Source of the DNA: JAJPXC01 sp964562375
GTDB lineage: Bacteria; Bacteroidota; Bacteroidia; Bacteroidales; Muribaculaceae
Direction: 5' to 3'
DNA: 22,259 bases
Assembly: GCA_964562375.1 (NCBI GenBank)
Contig: CAZLSW010000054.1
Location: 1 to 22,259, forward strand
Within the stretch, counting starts at the first letter, position 1. Every line of letters starts with the position of its first letter. Made by a program: the position numbers and the translations under genes. Below, one piece after another: positions 14,625 to 22,183 of this stretch. Under the pieces are notes generated by a model, which searched no databases, had not been told where the DNA came from, and saw only the letters and a program-made list of their open reading frames with translations.

Positions 14625-14999
14625 TCAGCTGATGCCGAAGAACATCGGCAGGCACTTGGCCGCCGCAATCAGGAAGATGCAGGCGCCCACCACCATCATG
14701 ATGCGCTTCTTGACGTCCTGCTCCTCGTTGTTCATCGCAATGTACACCGAGATCGCGCCGACAATGGCCACCACGCCGGCGATGGCGTAGCAGAGCTTGA
14801 CGACGATGGGGACGTACTTCACGATCTCCGTGGCCACCTCGGTGATGGCCGTGGTGCCCGCCTCGTAGTTGCCCGCCGTGTTCTGCGCCACGGCGGCTGC
14901 CGAGCACAGCGCCAGCATGGCAAACGCCACCTGCACGCGGCTGTTCCCCAGGAGCGCGCGGCCCCACTGTCGGAACTTGGTTGAGAATACCTTGAACAT
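14625..14999 (-). CDS. traE: Conjugation protein TraE (DUF4134, VirB2-like), copy 2
   Basis: A 124-residue DUF4134/TraE protein, the small two-helix membrane protein that takes the place of the VirB2 pilin subunit. A long N-terminal signal ends near VAQN (residues about 20-40). The mature part has helices at about 62-83 (VKLCYAIAGVVAIVGAISVYI) and 100-122 (MMVVGACIFLIAAAKCLPMFF), joined by the characteristic polar loop AMNNEEQDVKKRI. An AGAAAGG-like ribosome site precedes the ATG. It follows the other TraE-like gene by 39 bases and shares its design, so the operon carries two VirB2-like proteins. Confidence 0.88.
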   Translation of the reverse strand: MFKVFSTKFRQWGRALLGNSRVQVAFAMLALCSAAAVAQNTAGNYEAGTTAITEVATEIVKYVPIVVKLCYAIAGVVAIVGAISVYIAMNNEEQDVKKRIMMVVGACIFLIAAAKCLPMFFGIS

Positions 15000-15038
15000 C
15001 TTTTTTACCTTTCTGTTTTTCTGAGTTTTATTGAGTTT

Positions 15039-15383
15039 TTAGAGTCTATATCCGAAGAAGGCCGGGAAGAGTATCGTCGCGCCGATGATGAACAGGCACC
15101 CTCCAACGACGAAGAATATGTCCTTCATCACACCCGGCTCGCCGATGTTCATCTTGATGTAGACCTGCAGCGCCCCGTAGATTACCACGATGGCCGCAAT
15201 GGAATAGGCCACGTACACCACATACAGCATCATCGTCACCACGTAGTCGTGCATCGACGCCAGCGCACCAGCGCCCCACGAATAGTCCACGCCCCCGCAC
15301 TTCGCCGACGCCCGTGCCACCACCAGGAGCGCCAAAGTGAATGCACATATCCTGGCTCTATTAAAGTTTGTCACGCTCCGCAT
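15039..15383 (-). CDS. Conjugation protein TraE-like (DUF4134, VirB2-like), copy 1
   Basis: A 114-residue protein with a cleavable signal (cut near RASA, about residue 28) and two membrane helices: one at about 50-75 (MMLYVVYVAYSIAAIVVIYGAL) and one at 91-110 (FVVGGCLFIIGATILFPAFFG). The loop YIKMNIGEPGVMKDI matches the DUF4134 loop seen in its downstream neighbour. The ATG at 15383 lies inside the end of the preceding gene (23-base overlap), which indicates coupling. It may be a second pilin-type subunit or a variant that differs in assembly role. Confidence 0.8.
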   Translation of the reverse strand: MRSVTNFNRARICAFTLALLVVARASAKCGGVDYSWGAGALASMHDYVVTMMLYVVYVAYSIAAIVVIYGALQVYIKMNIGEPGVMKDIFFVVGGCLFIIGATILFPAFFGYRL

Positions 15384-15858
15384 CGTCGGCTACATCTTTC
15401 GGGTCAACCAACACCTCGCGCACAATGCCCGACTTGCGGCTCTTCTCCTCATTGTTGAAGAGCTCGGCAAACTCCTCGTCGGAGAACTCGTCCTGCACGG
15501 CTGCCACGCCGAGCGTCTGCATCTGCTCGGCAGCCTCCTTTGCAGGGTCGGCCTTGGGCTTATCGGGCTGTACCTGCACCACTGTCGGCTTCACGTCGGA
15601 CGGAGCAGGCACCGTCTTCGGCTGCTCGGGGGAGGGTGCCGGAGCAGGTGCCGGAGCAGGCTTGCTGATGGCAAACCCGTCCTCGGTCTCCTCGACCGTT
15701 ACCGGCGTTTCCTGGTCGACCATCCCCGACACGTCGAAGGTCTCCACGTCGGGACGCTCGGTCTTGTTGGCGCGGATCACATCCTGCGCAATGGCGAAGG
15801 CCAGCCAGATGGCCGTCGCCACCGTCAGTGCTATGATATAAATTGCGAGGGCACTCAT
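15361..15858 (-). CDS. Proline-rich single-pass membrane protein, first gene of tra operon
   Basis: A 165-residue protein I cannot assign to a family. Residues about 3-26 are one membrane helix (LAIYIIALTVATAIWLAFAI). A Pro/Ala-rich stretch follows at about 66-83 (KPAPAPAPAPSPEQPKTVPA), and the C-terminal third is acidic and helical (DEFSDEEFAELFNNEEKSRK). Small membrane proteins in front of traE occur in CTnDOT-like elements (TraD position), which is the best comparison, but I see no decisive motif. It is the most 5' gene of the operon, and no other coding region separates it from the integrase terminator. Confidence 0.6.
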   Translation of the reverse strand: MSALAIYIIALTVATAIWLAFAIAQDVIRANKTERPDVETFDVSGMVDQETPVTVEETEDGFAISKPAPAPAPAPSPEQPKTVPAPSDVKPTVVQVQPDKPKADPAKEAAEQMQTLGVAAVQDEFSDEEFAELFNNEEKSRKSGIVREVLVDPKDVADDAERDKL

Positions 15859-16031
15859 GCTTTGTCTTATTCAGCGGTTGATTTTGAATTTCTGCCGCAA
15901 GTTACAAGCGTACAAAGCGTCGCGCCAAAAATCGAGCCCTCGTAAGCCCCTGATTTAGATTTTGTTCAGCAAATCAGACAAAGTAAACACATTTCGATGT
16001 ACAAACTTTTGAAAACTGACCACTCATCCCC
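15859..16031. other. Gene-free leader of the tra operon
   Basis: About 170 A/T-rich bases between the tra operon and the integrase terminator. No coding region is supported. On the minus strand there are only imperfect -7 candidates (TACGCTTG and TAACTTGC near 15905-15920) and a GTTTACTTTGTC further up near 15980, so the operon promoter probably lies here but cannot be fixed. Confidence 0.4.
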
Positions 16032-16073
16032 ACACAACAAAACCCCTCCGACAGCCGGAGCCGCCGGAGGGGT
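16032..16073 (-). terminator. Terminator of the integrase gene
   Basis: ACCCCTCCG at 16042-16050 and CGGAGGGGT at 16065-16073 are perfect 9-base arms, 20 bases after the integrase stop. On the minus strand the stem is followed by TTTTGTTGT. It would separate integrase transcription from the tra operon. Confidence 0.7.
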
Positions 16074-16093
16074 ATCCGGGAGGGGGGATGGGA

Positions 16094-17335
16094 TTAGAGT
16101 TCCGAGGCGTCGAAGTCGCCCAGCTTGCCGGAGAGTTTCTTCATGTCGCCCTCGATTTTCTTGTTTGTGATCCGGGCGTAGATTTGCGTCGTGGTGATCT
16201 TGGTGTGGCCGAGCATCTTCGACAGTGACTCCACCGGCACTCCCTTTGAGAGGGCCAGCGTGGCGAAGGTGTGGCGCGCGATGTGAAACGTGAGGTTCTT
16301 GTCGATGCCGCACACGTCGGCGATTTCCTTCAGGTAGCTGTTCATCCGCTGGTTGGTGAGGATGGGGAGCAGACGGCCGTCGGGGTCCACGCCGTGGTAC
16401 TTGGCGATGATGCGCTTGGGCACGTCGAGCAGCAGCACGTTGCTCGGCACATTGGTCTTCTGGCGCTTCGTCATGATCCACTGGTTGCCGTCGAGCGTGA
16501 CGATGTTGGCCTCGGTGAGCTGCGCCACATCTATATATGCGAGTCCCGTGAAGCAGGAGAAGATGAAGATGTCGCGCACCACCTCCAGCCGGTGCAGCGT
16601 GAACTTCTTCCTCATCATCTTCTTGATCTCCTCGTCGGTGAGGAAGCCGCGGTCGGTCTTGTTGAAGTGTATCTTGTAGTTGAGATAGGGGTCCTGCTTG
16701 AGCAGGCCCAGCTTCATGGCGCGGATGGTCAGCGTCTTGAAGTTGCCCATCATGCGCATGACGGTGTTGTGCTTGCACTTGCCGTCGGTGAGCAGATAGT
16801 GCTCGAACTCCGAGATGTGGCGGTAGGTGAGCTCGTTCATCAGCAGGTCCTTCCGGTGGCAGCGCGTCTGGAGGTAGGCCACGAAGTGCTTCTTGAGCAC
16901 ATTGAACTTCTGCCACGACTCCTTCGAGCGCACCTTTCCCACCTCGGCCTCGACCTTGGCGAGGAAATCGTCGAAGAAGTCCAGGAACGAGTCGCCCTCC
17001 TTCTTGCCGCAGAACTCCGACTTGATGAGGTCGAGCGACAGGTTCTCAGAGAACTCGAAGCGCCGGTAGATGTGGAGCAGGTCGCTCTCGATGCGGTTGA
17101 GCTCGGCGTTGATCACCAGCACGTCGCCACCCTTGGCCTTCTTCTTCGGCCGACCCTCCTTCACGTCCCATAGGGAGGCGTCGATGGCCAAGCCGGTGGA
17201 GTCAAACTCCATGCGGTCGTTGTTGAGGTACACACGTGTGCGGATGGGACTCTTGCCATCTTTCCGCACATAGTTGCTTCTGAGGTAGAAGACAACTCTG
17301 AAAGTTGATATCATAGCGTTTGTGTTTTTGTGCAT
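16094..17335 (-). CDS. Tyrosine recombinase / integrase of the element
   Basis: A 413-residue site-specific recombinase of the Bacteroidetes mobile-element type. The N-terminal arm-binding-like part starts STFRVVFYLRSNYVRKDG, then a SAM-like core-binding domain (about 110-215), then the catalytic domain. Box II is HIARHTFATL with Arg near 352, followed by LGHTKITTTQIYA with the nucleophilic Tyr near 386. At the usual first catalytic Arg (TGLR) the sequence is FTGLAYIDV, so that Arg is missing, as in IntDOT and relatives. ATG 17335 is preferred over a longer frame to 17416; ATG 17314 is also possible. It is transcribed away from the repeat-dense region and the tRNA gene, and should catalyse integration and excision of the element. 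Confidence 0.95.
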   Translation of the reverse strand: MHKNTNAMISTFRVVFYLRSNYVRKDGKSPIRTRVYLNNDRMEFDSTGLAIDASLWDVKEGRPKKKAKGGDVLVINAELNRIESDLLHIYRRFEFSENLSLDLIKSEFCGKKEGDSFLDFFDDFLAKVEAEVGKVRSKESWQKFNVLKKHFVAYLQTRCHRKDLLMNELTYRHISEFEHYLLTDGKCKHNTVMRMMGNFKTLTIRAMKLGLLKQDPYLNYKIHFNKTDRGFLTDEEIKKMMRKKFTLHRLEVVRDIFIFSCFTGLAYIDVAQLTEANIVTLDGNQWIMTKRQKTNVPSNVLLLDVPKRIIAKYHGVDPDGRLLPILTNQRMNSYLKEIADVCGIDKNLTFHIARHTFATLALSKGVPVESLSKMLGHTKITTTQIYARITNKKIEGDMKKLSGKLGDFDASEL

Positions 17336-17340
17336 TTCCG

Positions 17341-17580
17341 GTTTTGGCACCAGTGGCACCAGAGGGGGTCTGAGTGCCAGAAAAGGGGTCAAAAACCATG
17401 ATGCAAAGTTCGACATTCGTTATGACATAACTCGCAAATACACTGTACTTTATCGTTGCGCCACAGAGCAAGAATCGTTGCGCGCAGTGCCAAATTTTTC
17501 GGCCGATTTGGCAGTGGCACTGGGTTGGCACTGGCGGGGCGCAACGAAGGTTGTCAAACCTGTAAAGAATCGTTGCGCGA
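17341..17580. repeat. Dense short repeats upstream of the integrase (attP-arm-like)
   Basis: Four copies of a GTTGCGC motif: ATCGTTGCGC at 17452-17461, 17474-17483 and 17569-17578, with an inverted GCGCAACGA at 17539-17547. The 14-mer AGAATCGTTGCGCG is exact at 17471 and 17566. A second family comprises TGGCACCAG in tandem at 17345-17362 and TGGCACTGG at 17515-17523 and 17526-17534, 11 bases apart. TGCCAAAT and ATTTGGCA at 17488-17513 form an inverted repeat. Iterated sites next to an integrase usually bind the integrase or excision factors. The function is inferred. Confidence 0.65.
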
Positions 17581-17661
17581 CGGCCTTTCTGTAGCCAAAC
17601 GCCCTAAAGCCGTATGCCTCTGAATATCAGCCGTTTCGCCAAAATCGCAGTGCCACGCGCG

Positions 17662-17700
17662 GGAAAAAGAAAAAGCCCTTAATCGTTTGATTAAGAGCTT
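17662..17700 (-). terminator. Terminator of tRNA-Ser
   Basis: The 12-base arms 17673-17684 and 17689-17700 pair fully in RNA (one G-U) around a 4-base loop, followed on the minus strand by TTTTTCTTTTT. It starts 5 bases after the tRNA 3' end, so tRNA and terminator are an intact unit. Confidence 0.9.
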
Positions 17701-17704
17701 CTTG

Positions 17705-17791
17705 CGGAGAGGACGAGATTCGAACTCGTGGTAGGATTGCTCCTACGTCAGTTTAGCAAACTGGTGGTTTCAGCCACTCACCCACCTCTCC
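17705..17791 (-). tRNA. tRNA-Ser (GCU anticodon)
   Basis: The minus strand folds as a class II tRNA. The acceptor arms GGAGAGG (17791-17785) and CCTCTCC (17712-17706) pair perfectly, with discriminator G. The anticodon arm is CAGTTTGCTAAACTG with anticodon GCT, reading AGC/AGU serine codons. A long variable arm (GTAGGAGCAATCCTAC) and the T arm ACGAGTTCGAATCTCGT follow. CCA is not encoded. Its 3' end faces the integrase, the usual geometry for tRNA-associated elements, but I find no second copy of the tRNA 3' end in the window. Confidence 0.96.
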
Positions 17792-17834
17792 TTGTGTGGG
17801 CCAAAATTGCGTCTCCTTGCAGTGAAAAGTCGTT

Positions 17835-17890
17835 CCCTTTACGGGGATTTGTTCTTCCCTTTCCGGGGATTTGCTCTTCCCTTTCCGGGG
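17835..17890. repeat. 22-bp tandem repeat between tRNA-Ser and uvrB
   Basis: CCCTTTACGGGGATTTGTTCTT at 17835 and CCCTTTCCGGGGATTTGCTCTT at 17857 are followed by a partial third copy (CCCTTTCCGGGG at 17879) and a decayed one near 17910-17932. The 380-base gap from 17792 to 18173 otherwise holds only the uvrB promoter. ORFs across it look accidental. Confidence 0.8.
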
Positions 17891-18123
17891 CGGAGCTCTC
17901 TTCTTGCTGGAGATTTGCTCTCTTTCCTGGGGAAGCGATTTTTGTTCTACATTCCCAGGCCCCGATTCACATCGTAGTGATCGGGATGCAAGAAGGCGTT
18001 ATTGGCTTTTGCGGTGCAAAGATAATGCTTTTTCTCGAAGTGACAAAATTTTCGGAAATGTTTTTTCCTCGGTCTTTCACTTGGGGGGGTCATGATGAAT
18101 TTACGGCGTTTTACCTCAACTTT

Positions 18124-18155
18124 TTTGCTTGTGGGGAAAACTTTATCTATCTTTG
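18124..18155 (+). promoter_or_regulatory. Promoter of uvrB-ygiQ
   Basis: A -33 TTTG at 18124-18127 and a -7 TATCTTTG at 18148-18155 with a 20-base spacer match the Bacteroidetes consensus, 18 bases before the uvrB ATG. No LexA-like box is evident. Confidence 0.8.
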
Positions 18156-18173
18156 CGTAATTGTATAAGTGAT

Positions 18174-20273
18174 ATGGATTTCAAACTCAGTTCGCAATAC
18201 GCGCCTACGGGCGACCAGCCGCAGGCGATCGACCAGCTTGTGAAAGGCGTGGAGGAGGGCTCAACGGCACAGACTTTGCTGGGCGTCACCGGCTCGGGCA
18301 AGACGTTCACAATGGCTAATGTGATTGAGAGGGTTAACCGCCCTACCCTTATTTTGAGTCACAATAAGACTTTGGCCGCGCAGCTTTACTCGGAGTTCAA
18401 GAATTTCTTCCCGGACAACGCTGTGGAATATTTCGTAAGCTACTACGATTATTACCAGCCGGAGGCTTATATACCGTCGGTCGACAAGTATATCGAGAAG
18501 GATTTGATGATTAATGACGAGATCGACCGTTTGCGTCTGGCCACTACCTCGGCGTTGCTTTCGGGGCGTAGGGATGTAATCGTGGTGTCGTCGGTGTCGT
18601 GTCTCTACGGTATCGGCAATCCGGAGGATTTCCATGCCAACGTGATCGACATTCATGTGGGCCAGAAGGTGGCGCGGAATGTGTTTTTGCGCAAGCTTGT
18701 TGATGCGCTTTACTCGCGCAATGAGCTTGACCTGGGGCGCGGCAATTTCCGCGTGAAGGGTGACACTGTGGATATTCGCCTTGCTTACGAGGAGATTACA
18801 TTGAGGGTGATTTTCTGGGGCGACGAGATTGAGTCGATCTCGACGATACACGCCGACACTGGTGCTTCGCTCGGCAAGCACGATTCGTTCAAGATTTATC
18901 CGGCCAATATTTTTGTAACATCGAAGGAGCGTGTCAACTCGGCTTTGGCGCAAATCGGTTTTGACTTGACGCTGCAGGTGGATTATTTCAACAAGGAGGC
19001 TCGGCCGTTGGAGGCCAAGCGGTTGTACGAGCGCGTGAGCTACGATATGGAGATGATTCGTGAGGTGGGTCATTGCTCGGGTATCGAGAATTACAGCCGC
19101 TATTTCGACGGTCGGCAGCCAGGTATGAGGCCGTTCTGCCTGTTGGATTATTTCCCCAAGGATTTTCTGACGATTATCGACGAGAGTCACGTGACGATTC
19201 CGCAGATTCGTGCCATGTACGGGGGCGATTTGTCGAGGAAGATGAATCTTGTCGACTACGGTTTCCGCTTGCCCGCGGCGTTAGACAACCGGCCGTTGAA
19301 ATTCGAGGAGTTTGAGAATCTCCAAAACCAAGTTGTCTACGTCTCGGCCACGCCTGCCGATTATGAGCTGGAGCGTAGCGAGGGAGTAGTCGTGGAGCAG
19401 ATTATCCGACCCACGGGATTGCTGGATCCAGTGATTGAGGTGCGTCCGTCGATGAATCAGATTGACGATTTAATAGAGGAGATTCAGCAGCGCGCCGAGC
19501 GGGATGAGCGCACGCTTGTCACTACTCTCACCAAGCGCATGGCCGAAGAGTTGAACGATTATCTTAAGAAGTTGCAGATGCGTGCGGCTTATATTCACAG
19601 TGACGTGGATACGCTTGATCGAATCCAGATTCTCGACGACTTGCGAGCGGGTGTTTACGACGTGCTGATCGGTGTAAACCTTCTCCGTGAGGGCCTGGAC
19701 CTGCCTGAAGTGTCGTTGGTGGCCATCCTCGACGCCGACAAGGAGGGTTTTCTGCGTTCTCACCGTTCCTTGACTCAGACCGTAGGCCGCGCGGCGCGCA
19801 ATCTTAACGGCCGAGTGATAATGTATGCCGATAAGATCACCGACTCGATGCAACAAACCATCGACGAGACCAACCGCCGCCGCACACTGCAGCTTGCCTA
19901 TAACGAGGAGCACGGGATTACCCCACAAGCCATTATCAAGGCCCGCAACCGCATCATTGGCAAAGAGGAGGAGGCTCCCTCAACGGCCAAGCCTCAGGGA
20001 CAAAAGCCCCGGAAGCAAGAAGGCAAAGGCGTAGCAGCGTCACGTCGCCCTGCCGCCTCACCCTACGAGCTGGAATTCTCCACGAATGTCGACATCGCCG
20101 CCGATCCCGTTATACCCTACATGAATGCCGACGAGCTGCGTCGCTCTATCGACCGCCTGCGTCTTGAGATGGTTGAGCAAGCCAAGAAAATGGAGTTTAT
20201 CGAAGCTGCCCGCTTGCGCGACGAGATGCTTAAAATGCAAGCCAAGCTCGACGAAATGGAGGCACCGAAATGA
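18174..20273 (+). CDS. uvrB: Excinuclease ABC subunit B
   Basis: A 699-residue UvrB, the damage-verifying helicase-like subunit of nucleotide excision repair that is loaded by UvrA and recruits UvrC. The ATG at 18174 fits the promoter and the family N-terminus. Walker A is GVTGSGKT at 37-44. The beta-hairpin region follows from YYDYYQPEAY near 90-99. The DESH helicase box is near 336-339 and helicase motif VI is QTVGRAARN near 530. The C-terminal UVR motif (about 653-690) binds UvrC. Between the helicase core and the UVR motif is a Lys/Pro/Gln-rich linker near 605-635 (STAKPQGQKPRKQEGKG), which makes the protein slightly longer than E. coli UvrB. The stop overlaps the next start (ATGA). Confidence 0.98.
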   Translation: MDFKLSSQYAPTGDQPQAIDQLVKGVEEGSTAQTLLGVTGSGKTFTMANVIERVNRPTLILSHNKTLAAQLYSEFKNFFPDNAVEYFVSYYDYYQPEAYIPSVDKYIEKDLMINDEIDRLRLATTSALLSGRRDVIVVSSVSCLYGIGNPEDFHANVIDIHVGQKVARNVFLRKLVDALYSRNELDLGRGNFRVKGDTVDIRLAYEEITLRVIFWGDEIESISTIHADTGASLGKHDSFKIYPANIFVTSKERVNSALAQIGFDLTLQVDYFNKEARPLEAKRLYERVSYDMEMIREVGHCSGIENYSRYFDGRQPGMRPFCLLDYFPKDFLTIIDESHVTIPQIRAMYGGDLSRKMNLVDYGFRLPAALDNRPLKFEEFENLQNQVVYVSATPADYELERSEGVVVEQIIRPTGLLDPVIEVRPSMNQIDDLIEEIQQRAERDERTLVTTLTKRMAEELNDYLKKLQMRAAYIHSDVDTLDRIQILDDLRAGVYDVLIGVNLLREGLDLPEVSLVAILDADKEGFLRSHRSLTQTVGRAARNLNGRVIMYADKITDSMQQTIDETNRRRTLQLAYNEEHGITPQAIIKARNRIIGKEEEAPSTAKPQGQKPRKQEGKGVAASRRPAASPYELEFSTNVDIAADPVIPYMNADELRRSIDRLRLEMVEQAKKMEFIEAARLRDEMLKMQAKLDEMEAPK

Positions 20274-22081
20274 ACGAGTTTCTCCCCACAACCGTCAAGG
20301 AGATGAAGGCTTTGGGTTGGGATCAGCCCGACATCGTCCTCTTCACTGGTGACGCCTACGTCGATCATCCCTCGTTTGGCGCCGCGGTAATAGGTCGCAC
20401 CCTCCAAGCCGCCGGCTACAAGGTGGTGATCGTGCCCCAGCCGAATTGGCAAGATGATTTGCGCGACTTCCGAAAATTCGGTCGGCCCAGGTTGTTCTTC
20501 TCGGTGAGTGCGGGAGCCATGGACTCTATGGTCAATCATTACACGGCCAACAGACGACGTCGTTCCGACGACGCTTACACCCCCGACGGTCGCCATGGAG
20601 CTCGGCCCGATTATCCCACCATCGTCTACACCAAAATCCTCAAGGATATTTATCCCGACTGCCCCGTCATCATAGGCGGAATCGAGGCCTCCCTGCGCCG
20701 CGTAGCCCATTACGACTACTGGCAGGACCGTCTCCGGCCATCCATCTTGCTCGATTCCCCGGCCGACCTTCTGGTGTACGGCCTGGGGGAGGTGCCGATT
20801 GTGGAAATCGCTCGCCGATTGGACAGGGGCAATCCCATTCAAGAAATCAGGGACGTGCCTCAAACGGCCTATCTTGTGCCTCAAGGTGCCACCGTGCCCG
20901 GCGATTCCCTCGCCGGAGCCATTACCCTCCACTCCTACGAGGATTGCCTGAAAAACAAGAAGCACCAAGCCGAAAACTTCAAAATCGTCGAGCAGCAGAG
21001 CAACCGCATGCATGGCTCCACAATCCTTCAGCCCCACGGCGACAAGACAGTGGTAATTAATCCCATGCTCCCTCCCTTGAGCCAAGAGCAGATTGACGCT
21101 ACCTACGACCTTCCCTACACCCGTCTCCCCCACCCTCGTTACCGCGGCAAGCGTATCCCGGCCTACGAGATGATACGCCACTCGGTGAACATGCACCGCG
21201 GTTGCTTCGGGGGTTGCGCTTTTTGCACAATTTCGGCTCACCAAGGCAAATTCATCTCCTCCCGATCCAAGGAGTCGATTCTCCGAGAGGTGGACCAAAT
21301 CACCCGCATGCCCGACTTCAAGGGGTACATCTCCGACCTCGGCGGGCCGTCGGCCAACATGTACGGTATGCGCGGCAAAAACCTCGACGTCTGCGCGAAA
21401 TGTCTCAAGCCCTCGTGCCTCCACCCCACCCCGTGCCCCAATCTCAACACCGATCACTCCCAACTCCTCGACATCTATCATGCCGTCGATGCCCACCCCA
21501 AGGTGAAAAAATCGTTCATCGGCTCGGGTGTGCGCTACGACCTGTCGATGCATCCCACGGGCGACAAGCGCGTTGACGCTATCAACCGACGTTACAATAA
21601 GGAGTTGATAGCTCACCATGTCTCAGGCCGACTAAAAGTAGCGCCAGAACACACCGAGGACCACGTGCTCAACCTCATGCGCAAGCCTTCATTTGACCTC
21701 TATTATGATTTCAAGAAGATATTTGATTACGTCAACCGCCGCGCAGGACTCAAGCAGCAACTCATTCCCTACTTCATTTCCTCCCACCCCGGTTGCCGTG
21801 AAATCGACATGGCCGAATTAGCTGTCAAAACCAAGGACTTGAACCTTCACCTGGAGCAGGTGCAGGACTTCACCCCTACCCCAATGACCCTTGCCACCGA
21901 GATCTACTACACCGGTTACCATCCCTACACGATGGAACGCGTGTATACCCCCATCACCAAGGAGCAAAAACTCGCCCAAAGGAAATACTTCTTCTGGTAC
22001 GACCGCACCTACCGGCAGCAGATTATCGGCTCCCTAAAATCTCTCCACCGCCCCGACCTAATCCCCCGCCTATTTGGTTAG
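20270..22081 (+). CDS. YgiQ-family radical SAM protein
   Basis: A 603-residue member of the YgiQ/UPF0313 radical SAM family, whose substrate is not known. The N-terminal domain opens MNEFLPTTVKEMKALGWDQPD with the family's FTGDAYVDHPSFG. The radical SAM 4Fe-4S motif CFGGCAFC lies near residues 312-319, followed by SAHQGKFISSRSKESILREV. A further Cys group (CAKCLKPSCLHPTPCP) near 380-395 is typical of the family. The C-terminal part contains the sector around DFTPTPMTLATEIYYTGYHPY. It overlaps uvrB by 4 bases (ATGA) and is surely co-expressed. It ends within the first copy of a 36-base repeat. Confidence 0.95.
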   Translation: MNEFLPTTVKEMKALGWDQPDIVLFTGDAYVDHPSFGAAVIGRTLQAAGYKVVIVPQPNWQDDLRDFRKFGRPRLFFSVSAGAMDSMVNHYTANRRRRSDDAYTPDGRHGARPDYPTIVYTKILKDIYPDCPVIIGGIEASLRRVAHYDYWQDRLRPSILLDSPADLLVYGLGEVPIVEIARRLDRGNPIQEIRDVPQTAYLVPQGATVPGDSLAGAITLHSYEDCLKNKKHQAENFKIVEQQSNRMHGSTILQPHGDKTVVINPMLPPLSQEQIDATYDLPYTRLPHPRYRGKRIPAYEMIRHSVNMHRGCFGGCAFCTISAHQGKFISSRSKESILREVDQITRMPDFKGYISDLGGPSANMYGMRGKNLDVCAKCLKPSCLHPTPCPNLNTDHSQLLDIYHAVDAHPKVKKSFIGSGVRYDLSMHPTGDKRVDAINRRYNKELIAHHVSGRLKVAPEHTEDHVLNLMRKPSFDLYYDFKKIFDYVNRRAGLKQQLIPYFISSHPGCREIDMAELAVKTKDLNLHLEQVQDFTPTPMTLATEIYYTGYHPYTMERVYTPITKEQKLAQRKYFFWYDRTYRQQIIGSLKSLHRPDLIPRLFG

Positions 22082-22113
22082 GCAGGAAGTCGGTTCGTGT
22101 CGACCCGACAGAA
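22078..22113. repeat. 36-bp hairpin repeat, copy 1
   Basis: It starts in the ygiQ stop codon and contains GTCGGTTCG and CGACCCGAC arms around TGT, one pair being G-T. The second copy at 22148 differs by one base. No T-run follows on the plus strand, so it is not a classic terminator. Confidence 0.85.
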
Positions 22114-22147
22114 TCAACCGTGCCGCCGACACAGCGACACCTCCTAC

Positions 22148-22183
22148 TTAGGCAGGAAGTCGGGTCGTGTCGACCCGACAGAA
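22148..22183. repeat. 36-bp hairpin repeat, copy 2
   Basis: A copy of the 22078 element exactly 70 bases downstream. Its arms GTCGGGTCG and CGACCCGAC are perfectly complementary with loop TGT. After it, 22184-22259 is A/T-rich with a small GAGGC/GCCTC inverted repeat, and I see no gene. Confidence 0.85.

Larger units (their letters stand above)
2118..17660. mobile_element. Integrative conjugative element or remnant
   Basis: The integrase, the repeat-dense region and a single tra operon with VirB2-, VirB3-, VirB4- and VirB6-like genes make this a conjugative element of the Bacteroidetes type. Bases are richer in G/C than the flanking genes, except in the ATPase insert. The right limit is set between the integrase repeats and the tRNA terminator. 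The left limit is near the truncated traJ-like end. No relaxase, coupling protein, traK-Q, rte-type regulators or matching att repeats are visible, so this copy is probably truncated and not self-transmissible. Boundaries are estimates. Confidence 0.7.

Noticed and set aside
17452..17578. GTTGCGC copies as a CRISPR array
   Set aside because: The units are only about 10-14 bases, unevenly spaced and in both orientations, and no cas genes are present.
17728..18168. A 146-codon plus-strand ORF between tRNA-Ser and uvrB
   Set aside because: It covers part of the tRNA gene, the tandem repeats and the uvrB promoter, with no ribosome site and no protein-like pattern.
18261..19190. A long minus-strand ORF inside uvrB
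   Set aside because: It is antisense to conserved UvrB motifs.
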